Below the pieces are notes generated by a model, which was given only the letters and a program-made list of their open reading frames with translations, had not been told where the DNA came from and ran no database searches. The position numbers were made by a program, and so were the translations under genes. DNA of 18,933 bases, taken from NCBI GenBank assembly GCA_021780625.1, contig JAJXYI010000463.1, forward strand, positions 1 to 18,933, given 5' to 3'. The DNA comes from a bacterium. GTDB lineage: Bacteria; Verrucomicrobiota; Verrucomicrobiae; Opitutales; Opitutaceae. This document shows, piece by piece, positions 7,768 to 14,490 of this stretch (positions are counted from its first letter, which is position 1; each line of letters opens with the position of its first letter).

Positions 7768-8333
7768 GAGTCTCCTGTTCGTGGACGGCCACGACCTGTG
7801 CGCATCGTGCACCGCCACTATCTCTTGTACGAGCCAAGAACTTGCCGGCACCGGCGGGCCGGCGGCTCCCACCGCAGCTGGGCGGACTGCAGCCGCATCG
7901 TCGAGCCAATCGCGCGAAGCTGACGGCACCGATGTGCTGCTCGACTACCACGGCTCGCACGAGCACCGCGAGGCCCTCGGCGTCAGCCCTGCAACGGACG
8001 GCGAGAGTCGGTCTAGCCACCTATCGAGCTCCAATTAGTAACCAGGACAAATCCAGTTTCTATATGAGTCCATAAAAAAGTATTGGACACCAACAAATAT
8101 ATGAAACGTTTTACTGGTCACAGGCGTCTATGTAGTTTGGATGGATGGACAGTTGGCGCCACGGTGGCGCCACGGGTTCTCCAGGAGTGGAGTGGAGCGG
8201 TGGAATGGAGCGATGAAGGGCGCGGTCGGGGCCGCGCGGACGAAGGGAAGGGATTGGTGTCTACCCGGCCCACCCCTGTTTCATCTAACTGCGGCGCCGC
8301 CTTTGTGACGGCGCGAACGTAGGAAGGTAACTT
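7768..8333. other. Intergenic region, AT-rich patch and repeats upstream of the radical SAM operon
   Basis: There is no supported gene. Open frames on both strands (to about 8040) are Arg/Ala-rich and lack ribosome sites. Positions about 8030-8130 are markedly AT-richer than the surroundings, with TTGGAC (8083-8088) and TATATG (8098-8103) too close together to be one promoter. From 8154 there are tandem palindromes (listed separately), then a purine-rich run with repeated GGAGTGGAGTGGAG-like words (8185-8220). The base-composition change suggests a join between the decayed IS region and the following gene block. Confidence 0.45.
8154..8175. promoter_or_regulatory. Tandem palindromic sites, candidate operator
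   Basis: The 11-bp unit TGGCGCCACGG occurs twice head to tail (8154-8164, 8165-8175). Each copy contains the 8-bp palindrome TGGCGCCA. A spacing of 11 bp places both sites on the same face of the helix, as expected for cooperative repressor binding. It lies about 160 bp upstream of the winged-helix/radical SAM gene pair. Confidence 0.5.
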
Positions 8334-8900
8334 GTGTCGAATCAACATTATACAGCTGTCATTGACGATCTTCGTCGGCGGCGCGGCAAGCTGGAGACAG
8401 AGATTCGGGAAATCGACGCGCTCATCAGGAGCTTGGAACGAGTGGCGTCGGCGCCTGCTGGACCAGCGCTCTCTACGCCCCCGCCCTCGGCGGTAGCGGA
8501 GTTGGCCACGAAGGTCCCTACCAATAGGCGATACTCCAACATTAGTGTTAGGTGGGCAGTTCTCTGGTATTTGACCGAATTCGCTGAAGGTGACCAGAAG
8601 ACTGCCGAGATCGCCAGCGCCCTCGAGTCGGGGGGCAATCACAGCGGAGCTTCGCGATTCGGCAACGCGGTCTCAGCCGTTCTGAGCACAATGAAGTCGA
8701 AGGACGAGGTTGAGATCGGGACTGATGGCGGTTATAGGGTCAGTGATGTGGGGCGCCGAAACTGGACCCACATCAAGCTCGGCAAGAAGTTCCGCGAGGC
8801 GATAGAGGCCACGCTGGCTGAATCTGCTGCGCAAGAGGCTCAGCCTCAAGCTGACCCATCACGGATCAATTCAATCGGACAGAAAGTTGGGAAGAGTTAA
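8334..8900 (+). CDS. Coiled-coil and winged-helix protein (188 aa)
   Basis: The GTG start at 8334 has AGGAAGG 6 nt upstream. Residues about 8-38 form a heptad-like charged helix (IDDLRRRRGKLETEIREIDALI), split here by register into a short coiled coil. A Pro/Ala linker follows (40-58). Residues about 70-145 look like a winged helix: a helix (VRWAVLWYLTEFAEG), recognition helices (KTAEIASALESGG, RFGNAVSAVLSTMKSKD), then the wing strand GGYRVSDVG. The C-terminal tail is helical and Gln/Ala-rich. The stop codon TAA directly abuts the GTG of the radical SAM gene, so the two are almost certainly one operon and translationally linked. It may be the operon's own regulator, perhaps binding the tandem palindromes upstream, or a substrate-recruiting partner of the enzyme. 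The family is not recognised. Confidence 0.75.
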   Translation: MSNQHYTAVIDDLRRRRGKLETEIREIDALIRSLERVASAPAGPALSTPPPSAVAELATKVPTNRRYSNISVRWAVLWYLTEFAEGDQKTAEIASALESGGNHSGASRFGNAVSAVLSTMKSKDEVEIGTDGGYRVSDVGRRNWTHIKLGKKFREAIEATLAESAAQEAQPQADPSRINSIGQKVGKS

Positions 8901-9959
8901 GTGAATACGCACTATTGCACGCTGAAGAGCGGCATCGATCGGACAGAAGAATTCGAGAAGAAGGGCCTGGCAAGTCACTCGGTTAACGTGGGTACGAAGT
9001 GCGGACATGACTGCGCGTACTGCAGCACCGGAGCGGTCCTGCGGAGGCACAATTCATTCAGGGCGGCGGGCGAGAGCCCGTTCAGGCTCGGTTACGCTAT
9101 TGTCGACCCCAGCACGCCGGAACGCGTCGCGCGCGACGCGCGGCGCATTGAGCCTGACAAGCGCGGCATGGTTCAGCTGTGCACGCTCGTGGACGCTTGG
9201 GCTCCGGAAGCACAGGCACATGACCTCGGGAGGCGTTGTCTCGAGGCCATCCTCCAGGAGCCCGGCTGGTCGGTTCGCGTCCTCACTAAGAACGCGGCCG
9301 TCATCCAGGACTTCGAGCTTATCGAAAAGCACCGCGACCGGGTCCTCGTGGGCCTGAGCATCACTGGGTCTCCCGAGAGCGCCGGCCCCGTGTCGGCCCT
9401 GGAGCCGAACGCCTCTTCACTCGAGGAGCGGATGGCCGCAATGGCTGAAGCGCATCGGAGAGGGCTTCGAACGTACGGCATGTTCTGTCCGCTGTCACCT
9501 GGGATTGGCGACTCGAAGGCCCAGGTCGAATGGCTGATCGAATTCGCAGTGCGCTGCGGCGTCGAGGAGATTTTCGTCGAACCGGTGAACGCGCGCGGAT
9601 CCGCGCTGCCTCACTGCGAGAATCACCTCCGCGACGCCGGCTTCGACGACCTTGCTGACCAGATGCATACCATCCGGACACGCACGCGCTGGTCACGGTA
9701 CGTGACCGAACTCATCGGCACGGTTCAGGCCAGCGTTCGGCGGCATTCCGACATCCAGCGGCTGCGCTTCCTGCTCTATCCAGGCAATCTGACGCCGAGC
9801 GATTATGAGCGGATCAAGCAGTCCGACGAAGGCGTTGTCTGGCTCCGCGAAAAGGTGCTGTCGGGTTCTGAGCCGCTCGAAGTTGAAGCGCCTGCGACTG
9901 CCGACATGGCGGAAGTCGAGAGTTTGGCGTTAGGAGGTTCTGTCCCGGGTAGCTGCTAA
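8901..9959 (+). CDS. SplB-like radical SAM protein (352 aa)
   Basis: The GTG start at 8901 follows GGGAAGAG with 4 nt spacing. The [4Fe-4S] motif is C34-x3-C38-x2-C41 (KCGHDCAYCST), so the enzyme should cleave S-adenosylmethionine to a 5'-deoxyadenosyl radical. Downstream signatures follow the SplB/COG1533 group: RVLTKNAAVIQDFELI (about 125-140), VGLSITG followed by LEPN (about 150-170), RMAAMAEAHRRGLRTYG, and CPLSPGIGD (about 196-204). Spore photoproduct lyase itself repairs thymine dimers, but most members of this wide group are uncharacterised, and here the C-terminal region differs. The protein ends in GSVPGSC, and a C-terminal Cys is notable because SplB enzymes use a Cys as hydrogen donor; this may be coincidence. 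It forms an operon with the winged-helix gene and is closed by a strong hairpin. The substrate is unknown. Confidence 0.85.
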   Translation: MNTHYCTLKSGIDRTEEFEKKGLASHSVNVGTKCGHDCAYCSTGAVLRRHNSFRAAGESPFRLGYAIVDPSTPERVARDARRIEPDKRGMVQLCTLVDAWAPEAQAHDLGRRCLEAILQEPGWSVRVLTKNAAVIQDFELIEKHRDRVLVGLSITGSPESAGPVSALEPNASSLEERMAAMAEAHRRGLRTYGMFCPLSPGIGDSKAQVEWLIEFAVRCGVEEIFVEPVNARGSALPHCENHLRDAGFDDLADQMHTIRTRTRWSRYVTELIGTVQASVRRHSDIQRLRFLLYPGNLTPSDYERIKQSDEGVVWLREKVLSGSEPLEVEAPATADMAEVESLALGGSVPGSC

Positions 9960-9981
9960 CCGCTGGTTCACTTGTCTACGG

Positions 9982-10016
9982 AGTGCGCCGGCCTCGACCG
10001 TCGAGGCCGGCGCACT
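9982..10016. terminator. Perfect 16-bp hairpin after the radical SAM gene
   Basis: AGTGCGCCGGCCTCGA (9982-9997) pairs perfectly with TCGAGGCCGGCGCACT (10001-10016) around a 3-nt loop, 22 nt after the stop codon. It is the longest perfect inverted repeat I saw in the window. No U-tract follows, so it is not a textbook intrinsic terminator. Because the next gene is a HUH-type Rep-like nuclease, the same hairpin could be part of a nicking origin. Confidence 0.6.
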
Positions 10017-10359
10017 TGCCTTCGCGCTCCCCTGCCATCACACACTGTGTTTGGTGCCGAAGTCCGTTCAGGTAGCCTTTGAACGTCGCGAAGAGCAATG
10101 CGACGCGGTTCTCGGAGCCGCTGCGGTAGGCCCGGCCACGGAGCCGGGCATGAATCAGTCGGCGCAGTCCGCCCGTCGGGCGGCTGCGGTCCTGCAGGGC
10201 GCCTGTCTGGGCGCAGGGGGCGTGGAACATCCCCCCGACCTGTCAGGCGGGCCACCCCCCGAAGCGAACGGGCGGGTAGGTCAGAGGTTTAACTAGAGGC
10301 GGTAGGGAACGGTGGGTGCCCACCGGCAACTGCCTGTTCGAATAGGAGGGAAGCCAGGT
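10017..10359. other. Intergenic leader of the Rep-like gene
   Basis: Open frames on both strands lack convincing starts; a minus-strand frame (9976-10230) runs through the strong hairpin and is probably not a gene. The stretch is rich in GGGCGG/CCGCCC words (for example around 10166-10183, where CCGCCCGTCGGGCGG forms a 6-bp stem with a 3-nt loop). It ends in the GGAGGG ribosome site of the next gene. If the Rep-like protein has a nick site, it is most likely here or in the adjoining hairpin. Confidence 0.4.
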
Positions 10360-11076
10360 ATGAGTAGGCGTCAATGGGACTATCAACGGTGGTATGAGGT
10401 CATGCCCGTCCACCGTGACATCGAGAGCGTTCAGCAGTACGCCGAGTGGCTCGCTCCGGTGCCGTGGCAGGTCTACGCCACCTACACCTTCGCTTGGCGC
10501 GTCTCGGACGCCCAAGCGGACCGCGACTTCAATGCCTTCATCGACTACCTCGAGTTCGAACTCGGCGCTCCCATCGCGTTTGTCCGTGGCGATGAAAAAC
10601 GCTACTCGGGCTGCGGAATGCCTGCGACTCCACGCCATTATCACGTGCTCATGGCCAGCACGGCCACGTTGGACCCCTTGAGGCTGGTGGACCGATGGCG
10701 AGCGTTCGGCGGCTCAGGCCGGCTGAAGTTCAACGGGATCGACCACGAATACGACTCCGCTAAGGTCACGGACCACTTTGACCCGCGGCAGAAGCTCGAA
10801 TACACCTTGAAGTTCATCAACGAGACTGACGGCGACTGGGTTCATCGCAATCTTCACTTCTTCGCGTCGGGCATTGATGCGGTTGGTCACCGTGCGAAAC
10901 GTCGGGCCGCGCGGCAGGCTCGCCGCGCGAATGGGACTGCTGTCCGTGGGGCTGTGGTCGCTGCACCAACCCCAGTCCGGTGGCGTTCAGCCCTCGCGCC
11001 AGGCACGTCTCGGCCCCGGCTCCGTCCTCGTGGTGTTGACGCACTCCCGGCCGCGTCGGCGGAGCTGCGAGCGTAG
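10360..11076 (+). CDS. HUH-superfamily Rep-like endonuclease (238 aa)
   Basis: ATG 10360 has GGAGGG 9 nt upstream. Three motifs of rolling-circle Rep/HUH nucleases appear in order: motif I, a hydrophobic strand with T41-Y-T-F; motif II, H93-Y-H95 (TPRHYHVLM), the metal-binding His-hydrophobe-His; motif III, Y148-x2-K151 (LEYTLKFI), the single catalytic Tyr with Lys. These enzymes nick one DNA strand, become linked to its 5' end and start replication, transposition or transfer. The core ends at about residue 170 (RNLHFFASG). The last 65 residues are Arg/Ala/Pro-rich and may be a disordered DNA-binding tail or read-through of poorly conserved DNA. There is no helicase domain, so a host helicase would be needed. 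It could be a plasmid-type Rep or a single-strand transposase; the motifs alone do not decide. Confidence 0.72.
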   Translation: MSRRQWDYQRWYEVMPVHRDIESVQQYAEWLAPVPWQVYATYTFAWRVSDAQADRDFNAFIDYLEFELGAPIAFVRGDEKRYSGCGMPATPRHYHVLMASTATLDPLRLVDRWRAFGGSGRLKFNGIDHEYDSAKVTDHFDPRQKLEYTLKFINETDGDWVHRNLHFFASGIDAVGHRAKRRAARQARRANGTAVRGAVVAAPTPVRWRSALAPGTSRPRLRPRGVDALPAASAELRA

Positions 11077-11210
11077 GAGGCAGGGCAAGCCTCGCGAATG
11101 TGGTCTCCACCGCTGAGGCGATGTTCACTGCCGCCGCGACGGACTGGTCCGCTCGTGGCTGGGGTCAGGTGGGATCAGGAGCCGCGCGAGGCGATCGACA
11201 GGCGCCGGAG

Positions 11211-11696
11211 TTACCTCTTGCGTCGCTTTCCTCGGACGGGCGTCATGTCATCCATCGCCGCAAGGCGTCGCAGCGCCTCGCGCTTGCCGATGCTCTGGAT
11301 CCTCGCCAGCGCGGCAAGGGTGGTCTGTCGCATCCGGACACGGCCTTCCCGACTCCCCCACTGCACGACGGCCTGCCCGCTCACACCGAGCAGCTGCCCG
11401 AACTGGGCCTGTGTGAGACCCAGGCGTGCTCGGAGCTTCTTGAGACTCGCAGAGGTCGGACGAAGCCTGACCGCGTGCTCCGTCGCGTCCTCGATCTCCT
11501 TGACCGTCACGACCGGCGTGATCTTCTTGAGCAGCTCACCACTGGTGCGATCCAACGCGGCGACCTGACGGCGCAGCGCTGCGACGCTCTTTTTCAAGCG
11601 GACGTTCTCACGCTTGACTGCGCGCACTTCTGCCTTGACCTGCTTCTTAGCGAGCCGCTGAATCTCTTCACGAAGCACTTTAGCGATGTTCGGCAT
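11211..11696 (-). CDS. XRE-type helix-turn-helix protein with N-terminal coiled coil (161 aa)
   Basis: The ATG at 11696 has GAGGA 7 nt upstream, which decides against the longer frame beginning at 11780. Residues about 8-50 form a Lys/Arg/Leu-rich coiled coil (VKAEVRAVKRENVRLKKSV). Residues about 85-140 are an XRE/Cro-C1 helix-turn-helix (LRARLGLTQAQFGQLLGVSG) followed by AVVQWGSREGRVRMR. That is the family's usual W-x-x-G-x-x-R-P/M-R element, and then comes a helix TLAALARIQ. The protein ends in a basic tail (GKRRKR). It is likely a dimeric DNA-binding protein. It opposes the Rep-like gene (convergent, 134 bp apart) and diverges from the gene at 12506. It could regulate its own promoter and the long region 11697-12505, by analogy with plasmid or phage regulators. 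No partner toxin is adjacent. Confidence 0.82.
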   Translation of the reverse strand: MPNIAKVLREEIQRLAKKQVKAEVRAVKRENVRLKKSVAALRRQVAALDRTSGELLKKITPVVTVKEIEDATEHAVRLRPTSASLKKLRARLGLTQAQFGQLLGVSGQAVVQWGSREGRVRMRQTTLAALARIQSIGKREALRRLAAMDDMTPVRGKRRKR

Positions 11697-12004
11697 GTTC
11701 GATTCCTCGCTGCGTTCAATAAGTAGTCCCAGAATCAGGATTCCTGCCAGTATCGCCACTTTGTGAAGGAATTGCCACAAGCCATTGAATGTTGCAGTCC
11801 GCGCAGGTTGGGACGCCTGCTGACTGCGCCTGACATGCGTCGCCCTGAAGGGCGGCGCGCCCGCAGCTTCGGGACCGGGGGTCTTTCATCCCGGCGATCT
11901 GGCCTTCAGTCGAGACCGGGACGTGCGGCCTGGGGCCCGCGCGACCCACCGCGAACCGACGAAGGACAAGACCGAAGCAGGGGCGAAATATACCTCACGC
12001 AACG

Positions 12005-12035
12005 GCGTGGCCGGCCGAGCTTCGGCCGCCCACGC
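12005..12035. repeat. 14-bp inverted repeat (hairpin)
   Basis: GCGTGGCCGGCCGA (12005-12018) and TCGGCCGCCCACGC (12022-12035) pair with one mismatch around a 3-nt loop. It stands in the long gene-free stretch between two divergent genes. Confidence 0.55.
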
Positions 12036-12417
12036 CCACGACGCTCACCAGGGCAGCTGTCTGAAACCGCGCCACGACACGCGGTTTCTCGCGTCCGCCA
12101 GTACTGCCATCACCGCGGCGATATCCCGGCGGCGGAATGCCGTTCCTGCGGTGTTTCGGGTCGCCTCGAAGACCATCACGAGCACCACCAACCTGCTCTC
12201 AATTTCCACACGGCAATTGCGAAAGCCGAGCATCGGGGCGAGCCGCGTGAGTCCCTGAGCGGAAACCGCAGTGCGCCCGGAGAAGCCGTGCGGCTAAGGT
12301 CTTCCGGCTCCGAAGACCGGCGCTCGGCCGGCCACTCTCCCCGCCGGTTGCCGATGTTGCAGCGCCGGTTACCCCTCCGCAACCGCAGGCTCCGAGCATG
12401 TCCGATGACGCGAGCGT

Positions 12418-12445
12418 TTGGTGCCGAACTCCGCGTGCGTATAGT
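12418..12445 (+). promoter_or_regulatory. Candidate sigma70-type promoter for the gene at 12506
   Basis: TTGGTG (12418-12423) and TATAGT (12440-12445) are 16 nt apart. Transcription would start near 12452, just upstream of the hairpin at 12461-12480. Confidence 0.5.
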
Positions 12446-12460
12446 CGAATGCAGACATGA

Positions 12461-12480
12461 GGTGCGCGTGGTCGCGCACC
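12461..12480 (+). promoter_or_regulatory. Leader hairpin upstream of the gene at 12506
   Basis: GGTGCGCG (12461-12468) pairs perfectly with CGCGCACC (12473-12480) around a TGGT loop. It ends 14 nt before the AGGAG ribosome site. In the predicted transcript it would sit at the 5' end, where it could stabilise the mRNA or bind a regulator. Confidence 0.45.
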
Positions 12481-12505
12481 AGGAAACTCAGAACAGGAGC
12501 ATTCG

Positions 12506-12844
12506 ATGAAGCGCCTCGCTCAGGAATCCAGGGCCATTGACCGTAGTGCCACGACGGAAGCCAAGCGCGCCATCCCTGTCCCGGTCGGTGGTCCCGCGCC
12601 GTGCCTGACAACCACGGATCAGGCACGCGCTGTTGATAAGCCGCCGGCGCTCGCCAGTCGCATCGTCGATCTCATCTCAGCCGAACCCATCGACCGCGCA
12701 ATCGCCAGCCTGGGGCTGGTCACCGTCTTTCTGTTGTCCGAGGCAGGCGACCCTCTTCAGGCGCTCGACGACCTGTCCGCAAAGCTGCGGGGGTTCCTGA
12801 TCGCGGAGAAGCGGGAGGACGAGTTGGAGCGTTTGGTGCACTAG
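12506..12844 (+). CDS. Small hypothetical protein (112 aa)
   Basis: The ATG at 12506 is preceded by AGGAG with 6 nt spacing, a promoter candidate and a leader hairpin. The first 45 residues are charged and Pro-rich, without a signal peptide. Residues about 48-112 are predicted helical with regular Leu/Ile/Val spacing (ASRIVDLI, LVTVFLLSEAG, LDDLSAKLRGFLIAEKRED). This suggests a small helical bundle or protein-binding domain. I do not recognise a family. It sits 66 nt upstream of a winged-helix gene in the same direction, and the two are probably co-transcribed. Confidence 0.6.
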   Translation: MKRLAQESRAIDRSATTEAKRAIPVPVGGPAPCLTTTDQARAVDKPPALASRIVDLISAEPIDRAIASLGLVTVFLLSEAGDPLQALDDLSAKLRGFLIAEKREDELERLVH

Positions 12845-12910
12845 TTCGCGCCCAAGATCGGGCAACTTCGACCGGTGACCGGCGAGCGTACCAGAGACAG
12901 GAGTGAGTTC

Positions 12911-13429
12911 ATGTGTGCAGGAGACAAGAAGACGTTAGGGCAGGCTATTGACGCAATACTCGAGGCACTGCTGCCGCTCGACGAACCGACCCGTGCTACG
13001 GCGATTCGAGCGGCCTGCGAGCATCTCGGGGTCCCGCAGGCGGCACCGATCGGAGCCGCTGCTCCGCCGCCTTCGGATGGGGCCCAGACGGCGGCGACAC
13101 GTCCAGGGCCGCCCGCCTCGAATTCGCCACTCCACGATATTCGATGGCTGAGAGAACAGACGCAGCCGAGCTCGGTCACCCGGATGGCCTGCGTGGTGGC
13201 GTACTACCTGGGCGCGCTGGCGCCCGCCGACGAGAGGAAGAGTACCGTGACAGCCGCCGACATGCGGAGGTACTTCAAGGAAGCAGGCTACCCGCTGCCC
13301 AAACGTCCGCCACAGATGCTCCCGAACGCCAAGGCCCGTGGATTCTTCGATCCTTCGGGCTACAGGACATACCGGCTCAATTCGGCCGGCCACGAATTGG
13401 TCGCTCGCGCGCTGCCACGACCGCATTGA
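12911..13429 (+). CDS. Winged-helix-like protein (172 aa)
   Basis: ATG 12911 is chosen because AGGAG lies 7 nt upstream; the longer frame from 12875 has no ribosome site. Residues 8-40 form two helices (LGQAIDAILEALLPLD, RATAIRAACEHLGV). That pattern is also seen at the N-terminus of other small winged-helix proteins of mobile elements. A 35-residue Ala/Pro linker follows. Residues about 80-165 look like a winged helix: VTRMACVVAYYLGALAP, then TAADMRRYFKEAGY, a third helix, and the wing strand YRTYRLNSAGHELVARAL. The final G-x-Y-R-L-x-x-x-G element also occurs in the winged-helix protein at 8334. Function is unknown; DNA binding is plausible. It is probably the second gene of a two-gene transcript with 12506. 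Confidence 0.68.
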   Translation: MCAGDKKTLGQAIDAILEALLPLDEPTRATAIRAACEHLGVPQAAPIGAAAPPPSDGAQTAATRPGPPASNSPLHDIRWLREQTQPSSVTRMACVVAYYLGALAPADERKSTVTAADMRRYFKEAGYPLPKRPPQMLPNAKARGFFDPSGYRTYRLNSAGHELVARALPRPH

Positions 13430-13586
13430 ACCGAACGGGACTCTCAATCTTCCCCGGGGGCGTGTCCCGCTCGCCCACCGCACCTGCCACTGTCTGGTGC
13501 GCCGCAGGTCCGTCACGCGAGGCCGAACGGATTGCGCCCAGGAGACGATTCTCCAGTCACCCGTCGCGTTCGGATTCGGCCACCGG

Positions 13587-13770
13587 TAGCCCCCCCCGGG
13601 GCTAATTCAAAGCCCGCGCGGGCCGAGTGGTGGCGCCGCCAGCCTGCGACAGAGCCGCAGAGCCTCCGCGGGGCAACGCGCGAGGCGAAAGTGGTACGGC
13701 CAAGGAGAGACCAGGTAATCGAGGTAAGTGGGGGCCGGACAATCAGGTTCGAGCCCCCCGGGGGTTAACC
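13587..13770 (+). ncRNA. Candidate structured RNA / long structured leader
   Basis: Five inverted repeats follow one another in less than 200 nt: TAGCCCC/GGGGCTA (13587-13604, CCCC loop); the 12-bp palindrome GCCCGCGCGGGC (13612-13623); CTGCG/CGCAG with a 7-nt loop (13644-13660); GCCTCCGCG/CGCG-C-GAGGC (13662-13686, 9 bp with one bulge); and GGGGGCCGGAC paired with GTTCG-A-GCCCCC (13730-13758, 11 bp with one bulge and a 6-nt loop). Two short segments resemble tRNA arms (GCCGAGTGGT, GGTTCGAGCC), but no acceptor stem exists. GGGTTAACCC (13763-13772) follows. The stretch sits between a winged-helix gene and an orphan gene on the same strand. The first hairpin could simply end the upstream transcript. 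I do not recognise a known RNA class. Confidence 0.4.
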
Positions 13771-13793
13771 CTACCTCATACCTGGAGGACTCC

Positions 13794-14291
13794 ATGGACA
13801 GCATGAAGACCGCATTCGTTAACGTAGCCGTCAACTCGAAGGAAGACAGCGCACCCGTCGACCCCGCGGCCGCATTGGTGGCTACGGCTCCGGGGGCCCC
13901 AGAACCGACCTTCACGATCACAGAGGCCCAGTTGCGAGAGCTCATGGCATCGATCGCGCCGTGGAACCTCGGCTCCGAGGCCGCGGCGCCGGCATCCACT
14001 GGCGCGCTCACAGTCGCCGCACGTCGAGAGGCGACCAAGCCCGAGGCGTGCGCAACTCACAAGCTCCTGACACAGCTTGAGCAGTTCACCTCAAGATTGA
14101 TCATCGGCACCCGCGACCGCGTCGTGGTTCCCGGGAACCTCTACGTCGTGGACAAGGCGTCCCCGCTCGTGCTGGCCCTGCTGGCCGCGGGCTGCCTAGT
14201 CGCGGCGTCTGGCGCCGAAAAGGTCAGCGCGTACTTCACTCTCCTCGCCGCGAACACCGCGGCCAAGTCGTCGGACCGGAGCCTCCGGTAG
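13794..14291 (+). CDS. Hypothetical protein (165 aa)
   Basis: ATG 13794 has a strong GGAGG 5 nt upstream. The N-terminal third is Ala/Pro-rich. Residues about 48-60 (TFTITEAQLRELMASI) form a helix, and residues about 90-165 seem folded: KLLTQLEQFTSRLIIGTRDRV, a beta pair (VVVPGNLYVVD), then a hydrophobic helix (PLVLALLAAGCLVAASGAE). That helix is too short and too interrupted to be a sure membrane segment. I do not recognise the family. It lies immediately after the structured leader and immediately before the attenuator-like leader of the polymerase gene, all on the same strand. ACCGGA/TCCGGT (14275-14289) forms a 6-bp hairpin overlapping the stop codon. A role with the polymerase is only suggested by position. 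Confidence 0.65.
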   Translation: MDSMKTAFVNVAVNSKEDSAPVDPAAALVATAPGAPEPTFTITEAQLRELMASIAPWNLGSEAAAPASTGALTVAARREATKPEACATHKLLTQLEQFTSRLIIGTRDRVVVPGNLYVVDKASPLVLALLAAGCLVAASGAEKVSAYFTLLAANTAAKSSDRSLR

Positions 14292-14387
14292 ACTGGTTGG
14301 CTCCGCCCGCATCCCTCCCCTCGCTTTGCCTTCCCCTGCCACACGCTAGGCCGAACTCTGGAACAACCGTGACTGCCTCATAGAGGT

Positions 14388-14414
14388 CTAGCCTCGCGCT
14401 AGCGAGATCCTCGC
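14388..14414 (+). promoter_or_regulatory. Mutually exclusive hairpins in the polymerase leader
   Basis: Three 5-bp stems overlap: CTAGC/GCTAG (14388-14392 with 14398-14402), CTCGC/GCGAG (14393-14397 with 14402-14406) and GCGAG/CTCGC (14402-14406 with 14410-14414). Only some can form at a time, and a strong terminator follows 15 nt later. This arrangement is typical of attenuation switches, but the stems are short and chance cannot be excluded. Confidence 0.4.
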
Positions 14415-14428
14415 TTCACGTTCGACCT

Positions 14429-14457
14429 GGCCGCGGGCGTTCCGCGGCCTTTTCTCT
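14429..14457 (+). terminator. Intrinsic terminator directly upstream of the RNA polymerase-like gene
   Basis: GGCCGCGG (14429-14436) pairs perfectly with CCGCGGCC (14442-14449) around GCGTT, followed at once by TTTTCTCT. It ends about 34 nt before the ATG of the polymerase-like gene and 138 nt after the stop of the preceding gene. It either insulates the polymerase gene or serves as an attenuator in its leader. Confidence 0.8.
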
Positions 14458-14490
14458 GTACAGCAGTTTCATCACACGGAGACACGACCC

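Larger units (their letters stand above)
11697..12505. other. About 800 bp hairpin-rich region without a convincing gene
   Basis: Open frames on both strands have no ribosome sites and biased translations; the plus-strand frame 11763-12509 is Arg-rich throughout. A 62-codon minus frame (12045-12233) reads protein-like (RLVVLVMVFEATRNT) but has no ribosome site. Inverted repeats are dense: 12005-12035, 12298-12318 (GGTCTTC/GAAGACC), GCGG-AAA-CCGC around 12260-12272, and 12461-12480. The word GCCGGTT followed by G/A and CC occurs at 12343-12352 and 12364-12373. The region may encode a structured RNA or hold regulatory or origin sequences. A promoter candidate for the following gene lies at its right end. 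Confidence 0.4.

Noticed and set aside
9976..10230. 84-codon minus-strand frame
   Set aside because: It runs through the 16-bp hairpin after the radical SAM gene and has only a G-run in place of a ribosome site.
11763..12509. 248-codon plus-strand frame
   Set aside because: Arg-rich throughout, no ribosome site, and it overlaps the promoter, hairpin and start of the better-supported gene at 12506.
13600..13770. tRNA-Ser/Leu-like words: GCCGAGTGGT, a 5-bp stem with a 7-nt loop, GGTTCGAGCC
   Set aside because: There is no acceptor stem, the position before the would-be anticodon is C instead of U, and the arms are too far apart; described instead as a candidate structured RNA.
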